A stretch of DNA of 64,000 nt from assembly GCF_900591205.1 (NCBI RefSeq), contig NZ_UUPU01000029.1, positions 248,001 through 312,000 on the forward strand, given 5' to 3'. The first letter of the stretch is position 1. Each line of letters starts with the position of its first letter. The position numbers and the translations under genes were made by a program. This stretch comes from Pseudomonas viridiflava. Its GTDB lineage: Bacteria > Pseudomonadota > Gammaproteobacteria > Pseudomonadales > Pseudomonadaceae. The notes under the pieces were generated by a model. That model was not told the DNA's origin. It made no database searches and saw nothing but the letters and a program-made list of their open reading frames with translations. Of the stretch, positions 38,781 to 47,241 are shown piece by piece.

Positions 38781-39629
38781 TCAGCCCTGCCACTTACCGC
38801 CTTCCACAATCACACTCTCAGGCTTGGTGTCATCGCTCAGCTCTTTACGCACATATTGGTCGTACAGCTTGAGCAGAAACTTCTCCTCACCCAACTTCGC
38901 CAACTCGGCATTCACCCAGTCACGCAGTTCGATGTTGCCCTTCTTCACCGCCGGGGCAATCGGTGCTTCATCACCGAGTTTTTCTTCCAGCACGCGGTAG
39001 CCCGGGTTCTGCTTGGCCCAGCTGAACAGCACCAGGTTGTCTTGCGCGTAGGCATCACCGCGACCCGCCGACAGCGCTTGCAGCGACTCGGAATTTTTCT
39101 CGAACTTGAGCAGTTTCCAGTCCGGGTGGTTCTTGGTCAGCCAGATATCGGCGGTGGTGCCGGTGGTCACGATAGTGGTGCGGGTCGCCAGGTCATTCAG
39201 GCTTTTCACCGCGCTGTCGTTCGGCACCAGGGCCTGTACCGCGACTTTCAGGTTGGGGTTGGTAAAGTCCACCGCTTCCTTGCGTTCCGGGGTCACGGTC
39301 ATGTTGGCGAGGATCAGGTCGACCTTGTCGCTTTGCAGGAACGGAATACGGCTGGCCGGCTCGACGGCCACAAACTCAACCTTGTTTTCATCGCCCAACA
39401 GGTCCTTGGCGAATTGGCGGCCGATGTCGGTATCAAAACCCACGTAGCGGCCGGCTTCGTTGACAAAACCGAACGGCGGTTTGTCGGTGAATACGCCAAC
39501 GATGAGCTTGTCGCGCGCCTTGATTTTGTCGATGTAGCTAACGGCCGCAGGTTTTACCGGCTCTTCGGCCTTTTTATCGCAGCCGGCCAGTAAGGCGACA
39601 GCCAACAGTGGCAGCAGTAACTTTTTCAT
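38781..39629 (-). CDS. polar amino-acid ABC transporter, binding lipoprotein
   Basis: A 282-residue SBP_bac_3 protein with lipobox Ala-Leu-Leu-Ala-Gly-Cys (Cys17), so it is tethered rather than free. Fold markers are Leu-Ile-Val-Gly-Val-Phe-Thr-Asp-Lys-Pro-Pro-Phe-Gly-Phe and Gly-Phe-Asp-Thr-Asp-Ile-Gly-Arg. It resembles PEB1/CjaA and TcyA-type proteins for acidic amino acids or cysteine; the substrate is not decided. After the lipobox it contains a single Met, slightly less sulfur-poor than the other binding proteins here. It is the last gene of a four-gene operon. Confidence 0.85.
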   Translation of the reverse strand: MKKLLLPLLAVALLAGCDKKAEEPVKPAAVSYIDKIKARDKLIVGVFTDKPPFGFVNEAGRYVGFDTDIGRQFAKDLLGDENKVEFVAVEPASRIPFLQSDKVDLILANMTVTPERKEAVDFTNPNLKVAVQALVPNDSAVKSLNDLATRTTIVTTGTTADIWLTKNHPDWKLLKFEKNSESLQALSAGRGDAYAQDNLVLFSWAKQNPGYRVLEEKLGDEAPIAPAVKKGNIELRDWVNAELAKLGEEKFLLKLYDQYVRKELSDDTKPESVIVEGGKWQG

Positions 39630-40402
39630 ATCAGCGCAAGTTCCTTAGGTTTTTTGGGCAGTGTTGAAACAAAGGAGAACTTCTCCAGGAACTGCTGCGC
39701 GCGTGCGGTTTGCGGGTTCGTAAAGAATTCTTCGGGGGTGTTGTGTTCGAGGATGCGACCAGCCTCCATAAACACCACGCGGTCGGCGACGGCACGGGCG
39801 AAGGCCATTTCATGGGTGACGATCAGCAACGTCATGCCATCGCGAGCCAGGCCCTGGATCACCTCCAGCACCTCCTTGACCATTTCCGGGTCAAGGGCGG
39901 CGGTAACTTCATCAAACAACATGACCTGGGGGTTCATGCACAGCGAACGGACAATGGCGATACGTTGCTGCTGGCCGCCGGAGAGCTGACGTGGGAAGGC
40001 ATCGCGCTTGTCAGCCAGGCCCACGCGCGCCAGCAGTTTTTCGGCTTGGGCGCGGGCTTCACGCGGGTCGCGTTTTTGCACTTTGAGCGGGCCGAGCAGG
40101 ATGTTGTCGAGCACGCTCATGTGCGGGAACAGGTGGTAGCTCTGGAACACCATGCCCACGTCCTGGCGCACCTGGCGCCAGTCGGTGGCCTTGTCCAACA
40201 GCTGGTTGCCGGCAAACCGCAGGCTGCCGCTATGGGCCACTTCCAGGCCGTTGAGGCAGCGCAGCAAGGTGCTTTTGCCGCAGCCGCTGGGGCCGAGGAT
40301 CACCACCACTTCGCCGCTTTGCACACTCAGGTCGATGCCCTTGAGCACCTGCGTCTGGCCGAAGAATTTATTGAAACCCTGGAACTTGATCAATGCGCTC
40401 AT
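39626..40402 (-). CDS. polar amino-acid ABC transporter, ATP-binding subunit
   Basis: A 258-residue ATPase with Walker A Gly-Pro-Ser-Gly-Cys-Gly-Lys-Ser, signature Leu-Ser-Gly-Gly-Gln-Gln-Gln-Arg, Walker B Val-Met-Leu-Phe-Asp-Glu-Val-Thr, and Thr-His-Glu-Met-Ala-Phe-Ala. This is the GlnQ/HisP class. It overlaps both neighbours by 4 bases (permease upstream, binding protein downstream), so translation is coupled. Confidence 0.92.
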   Translation of the reverse strand: MSALIKFQGFNKFFGQTQVLKGIDLSVQSGEVVVILGPSGCGKSTLLRCLNGLEVAHSGSLRFAGNQLLDKATDWRQVRQDVGMVFQSYHLFPHMSVLDNILLGPLKVQKRDPREARAQAEKLLARVGLADKRDAFPRQLSGGQQQRIAIVRSLCMNPQVMLFDEVTAALDPEMVKEVLEVIQGLARDGMTLLIVTHEMAFARAVADRVVFMEAGRILEHNTPEEFFTNPQTARAQQFLEKFSFVSTLPKKPKELALI

Positions 40403-41058
40403 GCTTGGGCCCAGCGCCGTTCCAGCACCTTGGAGGCGGCCGACAACGGGTAGCAGATAAAGAAGAAAAACAGGAACAGCGCGCCGTAGATCAATACCGA
40501 CTCATAGGTGCGCTCGATGATTTGCTGGCCGACCTTGATCACATCCACCACCCCGATCAGCACGGCCAGGGAGCTGGTCTTGATGATGCGTGTGTAGACG
40601 TTGATGGTCGGCGGCGTCATGCGTTTGAGGGCCTGGGGCAGCAACACGTAGCCGTACAGCTGTGGGTCCGACAGGCCAATCGACAACCCCGCTTCACGCT
40701 GCCCACGCGGCAGCGAATGCAGCGCACCGCGCACCACTTCGCCGACCTCGCTGGCGCCCCACAGCGACAGCACCAGCACCGCGCACCAGAAGCTCGGGAT
40801 GCTCAGGCCGAAGAAAATCGGCAGGCCGAAAAACAGCAGGTACAACCACACCAGCACCGGGATCGCCCGGAACAGCTCCAGGTAAACCCGCAGCACCGCG
40901 TTGATCAGCCTGTTGTTCAGGGTGCGCAGCACGCCATACAACACGCCGCCGACGGTGCTGAAAGCAATGCTCAACAAAGAAATCGACAGGGTTTGCGCAG
41001 CGCCCTTGCCCAATTGCGGCAACGACACCCACAACAACTCAAGACCCGAACTGGCCAT
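40399..41058 (-). CDS. polar amino-acid ABC transporter, permease 2
   Basis: A 219-residue HisM/GlnP-type permease with five membrane segments. Family motifs are Ala-Gln-Thr-Leu-Ser-Ile-Ser-Leu, Glu-Leu-Phe-Arg-Ala-Ile-Pro-Val-Leu-Val, and the coupling loop Arg-Glu-Ala-Gly-Leu-Ser-Ile-Gly-Leu-Ser-Asp. It starts 20 bases inside the preceding permease gene and pairs with it as a heterodimer. Confidence 0.9.
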   Translation of the reverse strand: MASSGLELLWVSLPQLGKGAAQTLSISLLSIAFSTVGGVLYGVLRTLNNRLINAVLRVYLELFRAIPVLVWLYLLFFGLPIFFGLSIPSFWCAVLVLSLWGASEVGEVVRGALHSLPRGQREAGLSIGLSDPQLYGYVLLPQALKRMTPPTINVYTRIIKTSSLAVLIGVVDVIKVGQQIIERTYESVLIYGALFLFFFFICYPLSAASKVLERRWAQA

Positions 41059-41704
41059 GCTGGAGCCTCCTTTCCAGGCGGCTGAGCAGCAGCGACAACG
41101 GCAAGAACAACAGCACGCAAATCAGCGTCAGCACGGCGAGCATTTCGTAGGTTTTGTAGTAGAGCGCGATGTAGCTCTTGGTGGTGTAGAGAATCTCCGG
41201 CACCGCCACCGCAGAGACCACGGTGGTTTCCTTGAGCAGGAAGATGAAATTGGCGAACAACGCCGGCAGGCTGAGGATCCCGGCCTGCGGCAGGATCACA
41301 TGGCGCAGCAACTTCCAGTCGGACAGGCCGATGGACTTGCCCGACTCGATCTGCGCCAGCGGCACCGCCTCCACACCGGCGCGCAGCACTTCAGTGAGGT
41401 AGGCACCGCCGAGGAAGGTCATGGTGATGATCGCCGCCCAGAACCCGGAGATATTCAAGCCCAGGGCCGGCAGCGCGAAGTACACGAAAAACAGTTGGAT
41501 CAGCAGCGGCGTATTACGCGCCAGCTCCACATACAGCGCCACCAGCCGCGACAGGTAAGGCGTGCGAAACACCAGCAGCGCCGCGTTGATCAGCGCCACC
41601 AGCAAGGACGTGGCAATGGCGATCAGGCCCACTTGCAGCGTCACCCCCACGGCCTTGAGAAACGCCGGCAGGGTGCTGAGAATAAAAGCGAAATCGAAGG
41701 TCAT
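41039..41704 (-). CDS. polar amino-acid ABC transporter, permease 1
   Basis: A 221-residue permease of the same family (Leu-Ala-Arg-Asn-Thr-Pro-Leu-Leu-Ile-Gln; coupling loop Glu-Ser-Gly-Lys-Ser-Ile-Gly-Leu-Ser-Asp). It is the first gene of the operon. I chose ATG at 41704 (Met-Thr-Phe-Asp-Phe-Ala-Phe). The upstream AT-rich stretch 41780-41840 is the likely promoter region. Confidence 0.9.
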   Translation of the reverse strand: MTFDFAFILSTLPAFLKAVGVTLQVGLIAIATSLLVALINAALLVFRTPYLSRLVALYVELARNTPLLIQLFFVYFALPALGLNISGFWAAIITMTFLGGAYLTEVLRAGVEAVPLAQIESGKSIGLSDWKLLRHVILPQAGILSLPALFANFIFLLKETTVVSAVAVPEILYTTKSYIALYYKTYEMLAVLTLICVLLFLPLSLLLSRLERRLQHGQFGS

Positions 41705-41914
41705 CTTGAGTCCATGACGCCGCAAGGGTAATGCAGCGAGCGCAGTCCGATCCGGCGTGGGTAACGCCGGGTAGCGCGAACTTTAATGGTATAAAAAGTA
41801 AAATTTAAATACCCAAATAGCATATTGATATCACCCAAAAAGATAACCGCCGGATTCGCGGGTTTGCCGGGTGAGAGCTATGGTTGAGGGGTCTGTGATT
41901 CGAGGGATTGAACA

Positions 41915-42001
41915 ATGAACCAAGCAAAACCGATTGATCCGCAGGAGCTGGTGAAATGGTTGGTGGCGCTGCGCCGGGCGATCAATAGCCGCGCGCTCTG
42001 A
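41915..42001 (+). CDS. possible 28-residue small protein
   Basis: A short frame with a good GAGGGA site 7 bases upstream of ATG. The product (Met-Asn-Gln-Ala-Lys-Pro-Ile-Asp-Pro-Gln-Glu-Leu-Val-Lys-Trp-Leu, then Val-Ala-Leu-Arg-Arg-Ala-Ile-Asn) reads as one amphipathic helix. It is divergent from the amino-acid ABC operon. The function is unknown and it could be chance. The rest of 41705-42215 holds AT-rich promoter sequence, a REPIN and a terminator. Confidence 0.4.
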   Translation: MNQAKPIDPQELVKWLVALRRAINSRAL

Positions 42002-42033
42002 AACGCCGGAATATCGACTGTGAGATGAAGATC

Positions 42034-42128
42034 AAATGTGGGAGGGGGCTTGCCCCCGATAGCAGTGGTTCAGTCAGCATATCTGTGACTGACACGCCGC
42101 TATCGGGGGCAAGCCCCCTCCCACATTT
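42034..42128. repeat. REPIN-like element
   Basis: The arms aaatgtgggagggggcttgc and its complement flank gatagcagtgg/gccgctatcgg-type inner arms. A nearly perfect long inverted repeat. Confidence 0.8.
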
Positions 42129-42152
42129 TGATTGCATTGCAAATTTCGGGCA

Positions 42153-42188
42153 TAAAAAAACGCCGACGCTATAGGAGCCGTCGGCGTT
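42153..42188 (-). terminator. terminator after the second metQ-type gene
   Basis: A 9-bp stem (aacgccgac / gtcggcgtt) with a 12-base loop. On the minus strand it is followed by a run of seven T. Confidence 0.85.
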
Positions 42189-42215
42189 CAAACCTTGAAG
42201 GGGGTTTGGTTTACA

Positions 42216-42998
42216 TCAGAACGCAGGCACTACCGCGCCGTTGTACTTCTTCTCGATGAAGGCTTTTACTTCCGGGCTGGTCAGGGCCTTGGCCAGCTTC
42301 TGGATTGCGTCGCTGTCTTTGTTATCCGGGCGAGCCACCAGGAAGTTCACGTAGGGCGACTTGGCGTCTTCGATGATCAGCGCGTCTTTGGCTGGGTTCA
42401 GGCCGGCTTCCAGGGCGTAGTTGGTGTTGATCAGGTCCAGGTCAACCTCTTTCAAAACGCGTGGCAGCAAGGCCGATTCCAGCTCCTTGAATTTGAGGTT
42501 TTTCGGGTTGTCTTTGATGTCTTTCGGTGTGGCCAGGGCATTGGTTGGGTCTTTCAACGTGATCAGACCGTTCTTTTGCAACAGCAGCAGCGCGCGGCCA
42601 CTGTTGGAGCCTTCGTTCGGGATAGCCACGGTGGCGCCATCTTTCAGGTCTTCGATCTTCTTGATCTTGCTCGAGTAACCGCCGAAGGGTTCAACATGCA
42701 CGCCAACCACGGTGACCAGGTTGGTGCCCTTGCCTTCGTTGAAATTTTTCAGGTACGGCAGGGTTTGGAAGTAGTTGGCGTCCAGACGCTTCTCGGCGAC
42801 CTGTACGTTTGGTTGCACATAGTCGGTGAAAACTTTGATTTCCAGATCTACGCCTTCTTTGGCCAGGGTCGGTTTGACCAGCTCAAGGATCTCGGCGTGC
42901 GGGATCGGAGTAGCGGCAACCACCAGTTTCTCGTTGGCCTGGGCGAAGCTTGCAGTCAGGGCAGCCGCCAGTGCGGTAAACAACAGAACCTTTTTCAT
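42216..42998 (-). CDS. MetQ/NlpA-family binding protein (orphan, second copy)
   Basis: A 260-residue periplasmic binding protein with a signal peptide (Met-Lys-Lys-Val, cleavage near Ala-Gln-Ala-Asn) and no lipobox. Family signs are Thr-Pro-Ile-Pro-His-Ala-Glu-Ile-Leu, Phe-Thr-Asp-Tyr-Val-Gln-Pro-Asn, Asp-Ala-Asn-Tyr-Phe-Gln-Thr and Ala-Ile-Pro-Asn-Glu-Gly-Ser-Asn-Ser-Gly-Arg-Ala. It looks closer to classical MetQ than the copy at 22139. It has no Met or Cys after the start. No ATPase or permease adjoins it, so it may feed a MetNI elsewhere. It is flanked by a terminator and an AT-rich promoter (43090-43147). Confidence 0.9.
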   Translation of the reverse strand: MKKVLLFTALAAALTASFAQANEKLVVAATPIPHAEILELVKPTLAKEGVDLEIKVFTDYVQPNVQVAEKRLDANYFQTLPYLKNFNEGKGTNLVTVVGVHVEPFGGYSSKIKKIEDLKDGATVAIPNEGSNSGRALLLLQKNGLITLKDPTNALATPKDIKDNPKNLKFKELESALLPRVLKEVDLDLINTNYALEAGLNPAKDALIIEDAKSPYVNFLVARPDNKDSDAIQKLAKALTSPEVKAFIEKKYNGAVVPAF

Positions 42999-43147
42999 GC
43001 AGTGTCCTTATCGGAATTCCGGGGGCGTCTCTGACGACCGTTTTTATGTGATGTGCCAGCGAAGTGCTATCGCGGCGTGGGATGGACAATACCTAGATTT
43101 TTTATTCCCGAACAATATCTTTTATTCACGTTGATATTCCATTTTGC

Positions 43148-44065
43148 TCATGTGGCTGATTGTTCATGCAGAAAGCTGCGCAAGGTTTCCTGCTCGGCGG
43201 GGCTGGCACTCACGAAAATCCGCCGCACCTGTTCAAGCGGTGAGCCCGCCACGGGCAGGTTCAAATGCTCGGGCAGAATCTCGTCGCCGCTGCTGACCAG
43301 CAAAGCAAAGTGAATAACGTTCTCCAGTTCGCGGGTGTTGCCGGGCCAACTGTGGTGCTCAAGTACCTGTTGGGCCGCGTCACTGATCAGCGGCACCGGC
43401 AAGTCGAGGCGCTGGCTGTAGATGCCGAGGAAGTATTCGGCCAGGGACAGGATGTCGCCCACCCGTTCGCGCAGGGCCGGCAGTTCCAACTGGCCTTCGC
43501 TCAGGTAATGGAACAGCCGCTCATGAAACTTGCCCGCCGCCACGGCCTGGGCCAGGTCGATGCTGGTGGCCGCCACCAGGCGCACGTCCACCGGGCTGGG
43601 CTGATGCGCGCCGACGCGGGTCACTTCGTGATTTTCCAGGGCGGCGAGCAGCTTGACCTGGATCGGCAGCGGTAAGTCGCCAATTTCATCCAGGTACAAG
43701 GTGCCGCCATTCGCCGAGCCGAACCACCCGGCCCGACTGCTGGCCGCGCCGCTGTGAGAACCGGCCGCGTAGCCGAACAGTTCGGCGTCGGCGTAGGTCG
43801 GGCTGATCGCGCCGCAATTGACCGAGACAAACAAGCCGGTGCGGTCGCTGCCACGGTGGATATGCCGCGCCAGCAGCTCTTTGCCGCTGCCGGTCTCGCC
43901 GCGAATCAACACTGGCAAGGCGCGGGGGGCGAGGTTTTCCAGGTCTTCGCGCAGCTGCCGCGAACGTGGGTCGACAAACACCAGGGCCTTGGCACGGATG
44001 CTCAGCGGGCTCTTTTCGGCGTCGGGGAAGGTCAGCAATGGCTGGCCGAAGGTTTCATGACTCAT
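43148..44065 (-). CDS. short sigma-54 activator, SfnR-like, without HTH
   Basis: A 305-residue AAA+ enhancer-binding-type protein related to SfnR regulators of organosulfur use. Walker A is Gly-Glu-Thr-Gly-Ser-Gly-Lys-Glu (56-63) and Walker B Leu-Tyr-Leu-Asp-Glu-Ile (123-128). The sigma-54 contact loop, normally GAFTGA, reads Gly-Ser-His-Ser-Gly-Ala (102-107). There is no N-terminal receiver or GAF domain, and the C-terminus ends about 30 residues after the AAA domain with no Fis-type helix-turn-helix. The DNA after the stop encodes no HTH remnant. It lies beside an orphan MetQ-type gene and a hydrolase. Confidence 0.85.
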   Translation of the reverse strand: MSHETFGQPLLTFPDAEKSPLSIRAKALVFVDPRSRQLREDLENLAPRALPVLIRGETGSGKELLARHIHRGSDRTGLFVSVNCGAISPTYADAELFGYAAGSHSGAASSRAGWFGSANGGTLYLDEIGDLPLPIQVKLLAALENHEVTRVGAHQPSPVDVRLVAATSIDLAQAVAAGKFHERLFHYLSEGQLELPALRERVGDILSLAEYFLGIYSQRLDLPVPLISDAAQQVLEHHSWPGNTRELENVIHFALLVSSGDEILPEHLNLPVAGSPLEQVRRIFVSASPAEQETLRSFLHEQSAT

Positions 44066-44114
44066 GGCAGGCTCCCGCCCCAAATCCACTCAGGGACGGG
44101 GCGTTGAAAAAATA

Positions 44115-44696
44115 TCAGGCAGTACGCCGGGCGTGATGCTCAAGGCGGCTTTGCAGGCGATAGAGGTACGCAAAACCCTGTTCCCAGCGCTGGTGACCGG
44201 ACTTTACATTGATATGGCCGGCGCCCGACAGGATGCCGGCTTCGGCGCCCCAGTTACGCGCCAGCTCCAGCGCACGAGGGGCGCTGACGGCACTGTCGTT
44301 ATCAGAGCTGACCACTTGGCTGGGGAACGGCAGCAGGTCGGTTGGAATAGGCGCGAAATTACGCAGGGCCGGAGCGCACGCGGGACGTTCGACATCGGCC
44401 GGGGCCACCAGCAATGCGCCGCGGACCTGCCGCAAAAAATGCACCGGCGCCGTGGCTGCCCAGTGGGCAACGGTGATGCAGCCCAGGCTGTGGGCGATGA
44501 GAATCACCGGCGTGCTGTCGGCGGCGATCGCCTCGGCCAGTGCGGCCACCCAGTCTTCGCGGCGCGGCGTCAGCCAATCGACCTGCTCCACACGCGCACT
44601 GTTGGGCAGGCTGTTCTGCCAGTGACTTTGCCAATGATCTTCTGGCGATCCTTGCCAGCCCGGCACGATCAGATAACGAATCGACTCGCTGTGCAT
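44115..44696 (-). CDS. RBBP9/YdeN-type serine hydrolase
   Basis: A 193-residue alpha/beta hydrolase. The nucleophile elbow is Ala-His-Ser-Leu-Gly, with Asp in Ser-Ser-Asp-Asn-Asp and His in Gly-Ala-Gly-His-Ile-Asn forming the expected triad. The start motif Tyr-Leu-Ile-Val-Pro-Gly-Trp-Gln-Gly-Ser and Gly-His-Trp-Gln-type sequence mark the RBBP9 family. The substrate is unknown. It sits 49 bases upstream of the sigma-54 activator gene on the same strand and may be in the same transcript. Confidence 0.88.
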   Translation of the reverse strand: MHSESIRYLIVPGWQGSPEDHWQSHWQNSLPNSARVEQVDWLTPRREDWVAALAEAIAADSTPVILIAHSLGCITVAHWAATAPVHFLRQVRGALLVAPADVERPACAPALRNFAPIPTDLLPFPSQVVSSDNDSAVSAPRALELARNWGAEAGILSGAGHINVKSGHQRWEQGFAYLYRLQSRLEHHARRTA

Positions 44697-44815
44697 GGGT
44701 GTGCCCTCCTGCAGCGTTTAACGTTGCTGAACAGTATAGGGACGGGTTTTATATTCGTTAAGGAATAAGAAGCTATTTATTAATAACCAAAAACACGAAG
44801 CCGTGTGAGATCAAA

Positions 44816-44907
44816 CTGTGGGAGGGGGCTTGCTCCCGATAGCAGTGGGTCAGTTGATACAGGTGGCGGCTGATAGACCGCCATCGGGAGCAAGCCCCCT
44901 CCCACAG
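44816..44907. repeat. REPIN-like element
   Basis: The arms ctgtgggagggggcttgctc and its complement surround cgatagcagtggg / gccatcggg. Apart from this and the terminator below, the 44697-45014 gap shows only AT-rich promoter-like sequence near 44745-44790. Confidence 0.8.
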
Positions 44908-44955
44908 GGACCTGATTTCATATTTGAGAGTTGCGGGGATGCCTAAATCCCAGGC

Positions 44956-44995
44956 AAAAAAAAGGCCGCACCCTGCCAAGGAGACGGCCAAAAAA
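44956..44995 (-). terminator. terminator after exbD
   Basis: A ggccg/cggcc stem with a 16-base loop lies between runs of A. On the minus strand it ends in eight T, 20 bases after the exbD stop. Confidence 0.8.
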
Positions 44996-45014
44996 TTGTC
45001 GAGGCTTTTGAAAC

Positions 45015-45416
45015 TTAACGTGCAGTAATCACCGACAGCTTGGTAATCCCCGCGCGTTCGATAGACGCCATGGCTCGCGCCACTTCGCCGTAGTTCACTC
45101 CATCGTCAGCCTGCAGTTGCACCCGCACATCGGGGTCCTTGGCCTTGGCCGCCTGCAGGTTGAATTCCAGCAGGTCCGGCTGGATTTCGTCCTTGTTGAT
45201 AAACAGTTTGCCGGCGCCGTCGATGCTCACCACCAGCGGGTCTTTCTGCTCCACCGGGGCCACGGCCTCGGTCTTGGGCAGGTTGATCGGAATCGCGTTG
45301 GTCAACAGCGGCGCGGTCACGATAAACACCACCAGCAGCACCAGCATCACGTCCACCAGCGGCGTGACGTTGATCTCGCTCAGTACCTCATCGCTGTCTT
45401 GCGTGGAGAAGGCCAT
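45015..45416 (-). CDS. exbD: ExbD/TolR-family energy transducer
   Basis: A 133-residue inner-membrane protein with one N-terminal membrane segment (about 20-40) and a periplasmic domain. The membrane Asp that carries protons is visible in Pro-Leu-Val-Asp-Val-Met-Leu-Val. It works with ExbB and TonB to power outer-membrane receptors. It starts 1 base after the exbB stop and ends the operon at a strong terminator. Confidence 0.93.
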   Translation of the reverse strand: MAFSTQDSDEVLSEINVTPLVDVMLVLLVVFIVTAPLLTNAIPINLPKTEAVAPVEQKDPLVVSIDGAGKLFINKDEIQPDLLEFNLQAAKAKDPDVRVQLQADDGVNYGEVARAMASIERAGITKLSVITAR

Positions 45417-45417
45417 C

Positions 45418-46137
45418 TCAGGACGCCTCCTTCACTTTTTGCGGGTTGCCGGCCGCGTTTTTGGTCAGGGCCGGGTGCAGCAGCACGCGGAAGGAGTTCT
45501 TCTGCGCGAGGCTATAGAAATCGTGGGCAAAGTCGTCGAGGTCGGCCGCCGTGAGCTTCAGGCGACGCAGGAAATAGTTGTAGACCAGCACCGCAGGCAC
45601 CGCGACGGCGATCCCCACACCGGTGGCGACCAGCGCTGCACCGATCGGCCCGGCCACGGTTTCCAGGCTGGCGGAACCGGCGGCGCTGATGCCCTTGAGT
45701 GCTTCCATGATCCCCCACACGGTGCCGAACAAGCCGATAAACGGCGAGGTGCTGCCGATACTGGCAACCACGGCCAACCCGGTTTCCAGGGACCGGCGTT
45801 CACGCACGATCTGCTGACGCAGGGCACGTTCAAGGCGGTCCTGGTGGTTGATCGCCTGGCTCAGGTCGCCAGCATGCGGCGCATCGCCTACCTGGATCGC
45901 GGCATAACCGGCCTGGGCCACACGGGCAGCGGCGCCCGGATGGGTTTCGGCCAGTTCGGCGGCAGAGTCGAGACTGGACGCCGCCCAGAACTGTTTATGG
46001 AACTTGCGATCCTGTGCCTTGAGGCGACCGAACTGCAGGCCCTTGAGCAAGGCGAAGCCCCAAGTGGCGACCGAAAAGACCACCAGCAGCCAGATCACCG
46101 CGCTTTCGATGGATTCAAGTGGAGATGCTAATGCCAT
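45418..46137 (-). CDS. exbB: ExbB/MotA-family proton channel
   Basis: A 239-residue inner-membrane protein with three membrane segments (about 12-32, 125-145, 165-190). The conserved Ser-Pro-Phe-Ile-Gly-Leu-Phe-Gly-Thr-Val-Trp-Gly-Ile-Met segment and Gly-Ile-Ala-Val-Ala-Val-Pro-Ala are ExbB signatures. I chose the ATG at 46137 (Met-Ala-Leu-Ala-Ser-Pro) with an AGGGAA site; the in-frame upstream start has no support. It follows tonB by 54 bases. Confidence 0.93.
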   Translation of the reverse strand: MALASPLESIESAVIWLLVVFSVATWGFALLKGLQFGRLKAQDRKFHKQFWAASSLDSAAELAETHPGAAARVAQAGYAAIQVGDAPHAGDLSQAINHQDRLERALRQQIVRERRSLETGLAVVASIGSTSPFIGLFGTVWGIMEALKGISAAGSASLETVAGPIGAALVATGVGIAVAVPAVLVYNYFLRRLKLTAADLDDFAHDFYSLAQKNSFRVLLHPALTKNAAGNPQKVKEAS

Positions 46138-46191
46138 GATGTATTCCCTCTGTGCAGGTCGCGGCGTGTGCAACACACCGCAGCCGAATAG

Positions 46192-47001
46192 TTAGTGAAT
46201 CTTGAAATCAATCGGTACGCTGACCCAGCCGTCCTGGGCTACATCGCCCTGCTTGGCCGGCACGAAGCTCCAACGCTTCACGGCGGTCAGTGCGGCGTCG
46301 TCGAGTTGCTGGCGACCGCTGCTTTTCTGGATCTGGATCTCACCCGGCTTGCCGCTGGCCAGTACCTGCACCCGCAACAACACCGTGCCTTCCCAACCGC
46401 GACGCTGAGCCAGTGACGGGTATTCCGGCGCCGGGTTCTTCAGGTACGCGGCGTTGGCGGAAGCCGGTGTTACCGGCGCCGGGGCTGGCGGCGCAACAGG
46501 CGCAGGCGCTGGCGGAGCCGGTGTGGGTGGCGCAGGCGGCTGCTCGACCGGTTTGGGTGCGGGCTTGGGCTCAGGCTTTGGCACCGGCTTGGGTTTCGGA
46601 ATTTTTTTCGGCGCAGGCTTGGCGGCCAACTCATCCACCACCGGCGGCGGTGGCTCGACCACCGGGGGCGGCGGCGGTGGCTGCACAGGCGGTGGCGGTT
46701 CCACCACCGGCGGTGCCGGCTGCGAGAATTCGATGGTCATCGGCGGGATTTCCGGCGGCACAATCGGCAGCACCGGGGTGGGCTTCTGGCTTACCCAGTA
46801 AATCACCGCACCGTGCAGGGCCAACACCAGCAGCCCGAGCAAAATCCCTTCGCGCCGGCTGGAAAAGCGCTTCGGGGCTTTCTGCGTACGCAACTGCCCC
46901 AACGGCGCACGATGCGGCCGGCCAAGGTCGACCAACTCACCACTCGGTGCCTGGCGCCATTGCGCCTCGTGTGCACTGGCGGCGGTCTGGACATTGCCCA
47001 T
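46192..47001 (-). CDS. tonB: TonB energy-transducing protein
   Basis: A 269-residue protein that couples the ExbBD proton flow to outer-membrane receptors. It has a cytoplasmic N-terminal extension of about 50 residues, one membrane segment (about 52-70), a long Pro/Lys/Glu-rich periplasmic spacer (about 75-180) and a C-terminal TonB domain (Asn-Pro-Ala-Pro-Glu-Tyr-Pro; Gly-Thr-Val-Leu-Leu-Arg-Val; Lys-Arg-Trp-Ser-Phe-Val-Pro). The order tonB-exbB-exbD matches, as I recall, tonB2-exbB1-exbD1 of P. aeruginosa. An AT-rich stretch at 47095-47160 is the likely promoter. Confidence 0.92.
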   Translation of the reverse strand: MGNVQTAASAHEAQWRQAPSGELVDLGRPHRAPLGQLRTQKAPKRFSSRREGILLGLLVLALHGAVIYWVSQKPTPVLPIVPPEIPPMTIEFSQPAPPVVEPPPPVQPPPPPPVVEPPPPVVDELAAKPAPKKIPKPKPVPKPEPKPAPKPVEQPPAPPTPAPPAPAPVAPPAPAPVTPASANAAYLKNPAPEYPSLAQRRGWEGTVLLRVQVLASGKPGEIQIQKSSGRQQLDDAALTAVKRWSFVPAKQGDVAQDGWVSVPIDFKIH

Positions 47002-47241
47002 TGATTCACTCCCTACGGTTTTGAAACAAAAAAACCGACGGGCCTGCATGGGAGGCCGTCGAGGGCTGAATCATCGGGGCCAGACGCTTATCTCTTAAAG
47101 TAATCTTTAAAGTTATACATAGACCAAAATTGAATAAAAGAAACATTCAGAAACGCCAAAGCCACGTCCCACGTGGCCTGGCGCGAAGGTGTCGATTTTC
47201 AATGCTTTTAAGGCATAAAAAATATTCAGCAAAGGCATGGC

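Noticed and set aside
42999..43147. Sigma-54 promoter for the second metQ-type gene
   Set aside because: A tggcac occurs, but no ttgc at the right spacing; only an AT-rich region is supported.
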